This document shows positions 59,875 to 64,000 of a stretch of 64,000 bases of DNA, piece by piece. Both the position numbers and the translations under genes were made by a program. Within the stretch, counting starts at the first letter, position 1; each line of letters starts with the position of its first letter. A model generated the notes under the pieces. It did not search any database. It saw only the letters and a program-made list of their open reading frames with translations, and was not told the DNA's origin. Source of the stretch: Cinnamomum chago (lineage: Eukaryota; Streptophyta; Magnoliopsida; Laurales; Lauraceae); the NCBI GenBank assembly GCA_038049695.1, contig CP142452.1:96727501-96791500 (forward strand), written 5' to 3'.

Positions 59875-61188
59875 GATCTCATGAATTTCTTTAATCCAAT
59901 AATCATCCCTATCAGTCTATCACTGATTTTTGCAACATTCTCTAATGATGATAGATGGCCACGGTGAATGGGCCATGCCTCAAAAGTCTCGAGTTTTGAT
60001 AAATTCTCATCCCTATCACTAGCTTCCAATTTGATGGTCAAAAAGAGATGTGGTCGATCATATGCTGGCCATGTTATTTACTTATGAGTCTTAAATGTTT
60101 TGTAATTATTTTTATTATAAAAGTTATATTATTAGTTAATTGTTATGTGCTGAAATCTACTAAAGCTATTTTTTTATATTTCCAACCAAATAGGCAAAAA
60201 GAGGAAATGTAAAATTCATATAGCCCTTTTCCCCTAAATAGTTATTTTGAGAAAAAAAAAAAAAGTGGGGGTTATTCAAATCTTAGATTCAAACCACTAC
60301 ATCCAAGCATAGCCTTTTTCAATAAAAGTGGGTATGGACTGCATATCTAGCTTTATCTGGAATCATTCAGGTGGAGAGAACTTGCCTTTGCCATGTGTGC
60401 AAAACTTGTACGCTCGAGCTGCCCCTGTTGGATTGTGGGGATTTTTCATAAACTAACATGAAAGACCCCGCGATGCAGAGTTAAATATCAGCCCAAGAAG
60501 GACTACAGCAGCACCAGAAACAATTCAGGGCGAAAAGGAGGTGATGGTTGCTAAAGTATCCTCCTGAAGTGGGGCTGGCGCCTGGCAATCATGTCAACCT
60601 TCAGGGTCATCAAAAGATGGAATCTCATGCATGGAATTTGAGACAAAGGGAAACTGCCACAATTTTCCAATGTTCAGACCCTATCGTCAAGTAATTCATT
60701 TTAGGATGTTTTGTGCCACAGGATCTTACACAGTTACTCACAGGATGGGGCCCACTTGCAGCTATGACTGGATAACTACAAATACCTCCCAACAGCTCAT
60801 CGCCCAATTCAGCTACAAGTTGAACTGCATTTCTACATGTAGCTGCTAATGTTTATATCCTGTAAAAGCTTGAGCTTAACCATTTTTTGCCTCTATACAT
60901 TTGATAAAGAAACAAAGGGAAAAAAAATCAGAAGATCTTAGAAGTTACACAACCTCAACTCACCATTGTCACTTGCTACAAAAGGAATGAAATGAGAATG
61001 TCAAAGAAACAGCACTTGTGCAATGTCTATATGTGACAGATGCATTGACTGCAAAAGATTATAAAAAAAAAAAAAAAAAATGGTCCTAGGCACCAGCAAG
61101 GGCATGTTTTAGGAGGCTTAAACTCATGTTGATAACCAGCAGCAAAAACCGGTCACAAGAGTGATACACGTCTGCGTCATTTTGAGAT
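59875..61188. other. Intergenic stretch downstream of the RRF gene
   Basis: Contains copy 2 of the dispersed repeat (60255-60452). The final part should include the 3' untranslated region of the minus-strand RRF gene. An A run lies at 61062-61080. Confidence 0.4.
60255..60452 (+). repeat. Dispersed repeat, copy 2
   Basis: Partner of 19495-19712 in the same orientation, with scattered substitutions and one internal gap of about 25 bases. Confidence 0.7.
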
Positions 61189-62114
61189 CTATACTTTTAG
61201 CAACTCCTGAAAATCAAACATGAGAATGAAAAGAGGGAACATATCCACTGGGTTAAAGAGAGATATATGGGTGCAGTATATATTTACAGACTCACATATC
61301 TTGTTCATGTGAGTATGAAAATGGAAACTGGTTTCAACCAAAATACTTGAAACTGTAGATAGAATTGCAGTTTAGTTTACAACCACATGCATTATAAGTC
61401 ACACATGCATGCTTAAGTGTCGCAAGATTTGTTTAAGACATGGGAAAAGGATTCTTATGGTCTTTCACCTAAGGAGTATGAATGCAAGAAATCATGCAAG
61501 CTAACATTATACAAATCCCATTCTCCTTAAAGAGTAAGGAGGTTAAATGGAGTATCCATGTAATGTACTAAAATACCTTTCCACCAACCCACTGTTGGAT
61601 CAGTGAAAAGGCATTGTCCTGTCAGTGGGCCAACCAGGGTTTGATCCTCGACAATGGAAGAAAAGGCTTGCCCACTAGGGAAAGTGGCACACCAAGTGAA
61701 AATACCTTCTCTTTCTGTTTTTGGATAGATTCAATCTTCTTCATATACCCATCTGTCAGCTTCTGCATAAGGGCAACCAACAATATCAAGTGAATAGATT
61801 AGAATCATGTTTAAAAAGGGAGACCAGAGAACTGGGACAGCATAAAGAAGGGAAATGTAGGCTCCAACAACTATGACATGAGTTTTCCAGATGAAAGTGC
61901 TAGCTCAATCGGATACCTGCAAATCACTCGACAAATCCTTTACATTATCTTCAGACAGCTTTTTTTCCTACAAAATATATGGCCAGGAGAAATTTAAGTT
62001 GACAAACAAGAAACTAGTTCTAATTACTAGAGTGCAAAGAAAAATATAGATGCAAACCTTCTCTAGTTTCTCATAAGCTTTTATTGCATCTCTCCTTATA
62101 TTTCTTATAGCAAC
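61189..62114 (-). CDS. RRF: Ribosome recycling factor, 3' part (last four exons), probably plastid
   Basis: Exons (5' to 3'): 62114-62058 (VAIRNIRRDAIKAYEKLEK), 61967-61917 (EKKLSEDNVKDLSSDLQ), 61762-61706 (KLTDGYMKKIESIQKQKEK), 61206-61189 (ELLKV then TAG). All are phase 0 with GT-AG borders. RRF works with elongation factor G to split the ribosome after termination; these residues form the last long helix of the three-helix domain I. The sequence resembles the nuclear-encoded plastid RRF of plants more than the mitochondrial one, from family knowledge. Upstream exons, including the transit peptide and domain II, are not found up to 64000 and must lie beyond the edge after an intron of at least 1.9 kb. 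The last exon codes only five residues and stop. Confidence 0.88.
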
Positions 62115-64000
62115 CTGAAAATAGTACTGTCAACATACAAACTTTGATGGGTAATATAACCCTCAAATAATTAGAATATAAAAAGTAGTAATATACATAA
62201 ACACTCCAAAGATACAGTTTGGAGAGAATTTTACTAAAATAAAATAAAATCAACCACAATCTAACATGCTGCTGTCTGCATCACTTAAAACTCAAGGGAG
62301 CACCTGTCCACCAAACAATAAAGCCATCTCTTTATTGCATTAGTAAGTATTGTGGGTAGGGCAATGGGGATATGCTTTCACCAGCATTTTCATGGACCAA
62401 CAAAATATCTCCCTCATATAAAATGAGGAAGTGGTAAGTAGAAGCTCCAATATGTAAACTGGGGATGCAAGTAAACTAACTTATTGAGTGAATGTACATA
62501 TCCAAATGTTCTACAGAAGGGGACATGAACATTACCATTGTCTAAATAAGGAGTATCTTAATAGGCCTAGACTAAGGCGTGCATCCCCAGCATCTCACAA
62601 CTACGAAGAAATTCATCCACCACAAACATGGCCCACATGGACACCAGTCCAGCACCCAAATTATGAGGTTATTGGGAGATATGTTCTTCACACTGAAGAG
62701 AACCACTGACCACTTCTTATATGTCCATTCAATGGGCACAAATTGCATCATAGAATCATAGAATGTGTATTTTCGGACTCCACTCTTCCACAACGAGTTC
62801 CATGATTTAGACAGACCAGAAAAGTGTGAAGTATCCCACGTGGAAGATAAGTTGTCAGATATTGTGGAAGACATAATGTAGATACCTAATTTAACTGTAG
62901 CATTTACATCTATAATTGATCACCAAAATTGATGAAGACTGGCTCCCACAACACTGGATGGACCAAATCCTTTTTATTTCCATTTATCAGATCATTAAGA
63001 ATGTCCAAATTACAGTGGCTTTCATCCAGCAATTGCTTATCGTAAAACAGGTCCCTGAATCTCAACCTGTTTCCTACAAGCATCTCACCATCCTTCATCG
63101 ATTGTAACAAGTTCCGGCAGGACAGACAGACAGATCACCTCAACTCTGCCCTTAACATCAGCATTAATGAATACAATATTAGGGCAGTTTCATCACCTTG
63201 AAATCTTTAAATAGCAGTTTGCACCCATGTAATGTACAGCACAGGAAAATTTGGCAAATTTCAGAAAACCAAAATAGATAAAAATATATACACAGCTACA
63301 CATATATAGGAATCTTCTCAAATGAGGGATGATTCATTTTTTAAATAGTATATTCTATGTTCTTTTCACTTTTAAGCATGATAATATCTAAAAGACAGAA
63401 TTCAAATTCACCACCGTGATACAAATACAGGAAGATTTTGGCATTGACGAAAAAGTAGAATAGAAAAATGATGTAGACACAGTTAAACACATAAATATAT
63501 AGAAATCCTCTCAAATGAGGGATTGAGCTTATTTAAGGTTAAGGCCACTAGGTCAACAGCCCACTTTCACACCTCTATATGAGAGAGAGAGAGATATTTT
63601 CTTTTTTAAATGTAAAACTGGATACCTCCCAACAACTTGGCAGAGTTTTGGTTTACATCATCATATATACAGCCCCCCTCACCTCGGCTCATTAGCTCAC
63701 ACGTGTGCAAAGTGCAAACACTTGTGAGGCCCACCTGGGGATGGGACAGAGGTTCAAATGATGATCCTAACCACTTGATCAACAGCCCACAAGTTTCCAC
63801 CGTACAAAACAAGTGCAAAGTCGATCCAATGGTCCTAACCATTTAGATGGGTGCCAAACCCTAGGATCGGTGACTATCAAGGGGTCCCTGTTTTATGGTC
63901 CACTTGGATGGATCATAAGGTGGGCCCCACTAGGTGTTTGCACACCTGAGCTGATGATCTTAGGTGAGGGAAGGCCTTATATATATATGTGATAACGGAT
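62115..64000 (-). other. RRF intron sequence to the window edge
   Basis: No RRF exon with the expected lead-in to VAIRNIRRD is visible, so this is most likely intron. It holds a member of the dispersed repeat family at about 63690-63960 and small GA and TA runs. A 66-codon frame at 62910-63110, minus strand, has a protein-like look but no family I recognise. Confidence 0.45.

Noticed and set aside
62910..63110. 66-codon minus-strand frame with protein-like look
   Set aside because: Does not fit RRF, has no recognised family, and lies in a presumed RRF intron.

Overview
This is nuclear DNA of a flowering plant: multi-exon genes with GT-AG introns, AT-rich intergenic DNA, and many MITE, hAT-like and CACTA-like elements. 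The species cannot be read from the window. About 80 percent is non-coding or repeat-derived. Exon boundaries were placed by eye from splice sites, reading phase and family resemblance.

Layout. (1) 1-9.8 kb: intergenic DNA with small transposons and one doubtful exon at the left edge. (2) 9.83-16.67 kb, minus strand: a complete 13-exon gene for a TIME FOR COFFEE (TIC) clock-type nuclear protein. All phases close, giving 1509 codons plus stop. Its leader has two short upstream ORFs, a G-box lies upstream, and one intron is almost entirely a MITE. (3) 17.4-31.0 kb: intergenic, with three hAT-like elements that have 8-bp target duplications, a MULE-like foldback element and SINE-like copies. (4) 31.04-46.75 kb: a large inverted duplication around a spacer of about 200 bp near 36.15 kb. 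Each arm carries, head to head, a divergent SWEET (MtN3/saliva)-like membrane protein gene with a long acidic repetitive C-terminal tail, and farther out a two-exon fragment of a ribosome recycling factor (RRF) gene. The minus-strand SWEET-like copy is open. The plus-strand copy has three in-frame stops, each explained by a C-to-T change. The right arm also contains a 5.1-kb segment missing from the left arm, with a perfect 394-bp tandem duplication inside it. (5) 46.9-49.27 kb: a tandem array of 360-780 bp units. (6) 49.4-59.9 kb: transposon-rich DNA, including CACTA-type ends, a long CT tract, a palindromic MITE inside a TA repeat, and a 2.8-kb CACTA-like element. (7) 61.19-62.11 kb, minus strand: the last four exons of a probably plastid RRF gene. 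Its 5' exons lie beyond the right edge.

The TIC and RRF genes look like ordinary conserved single-gene loci and are not functionally linked. The unusual part is the palindromic SWEET-like/RRF-fragment locus. One arm looks intact, the other decayed by C-to-T changes, and transcripts from both could in principle pair.
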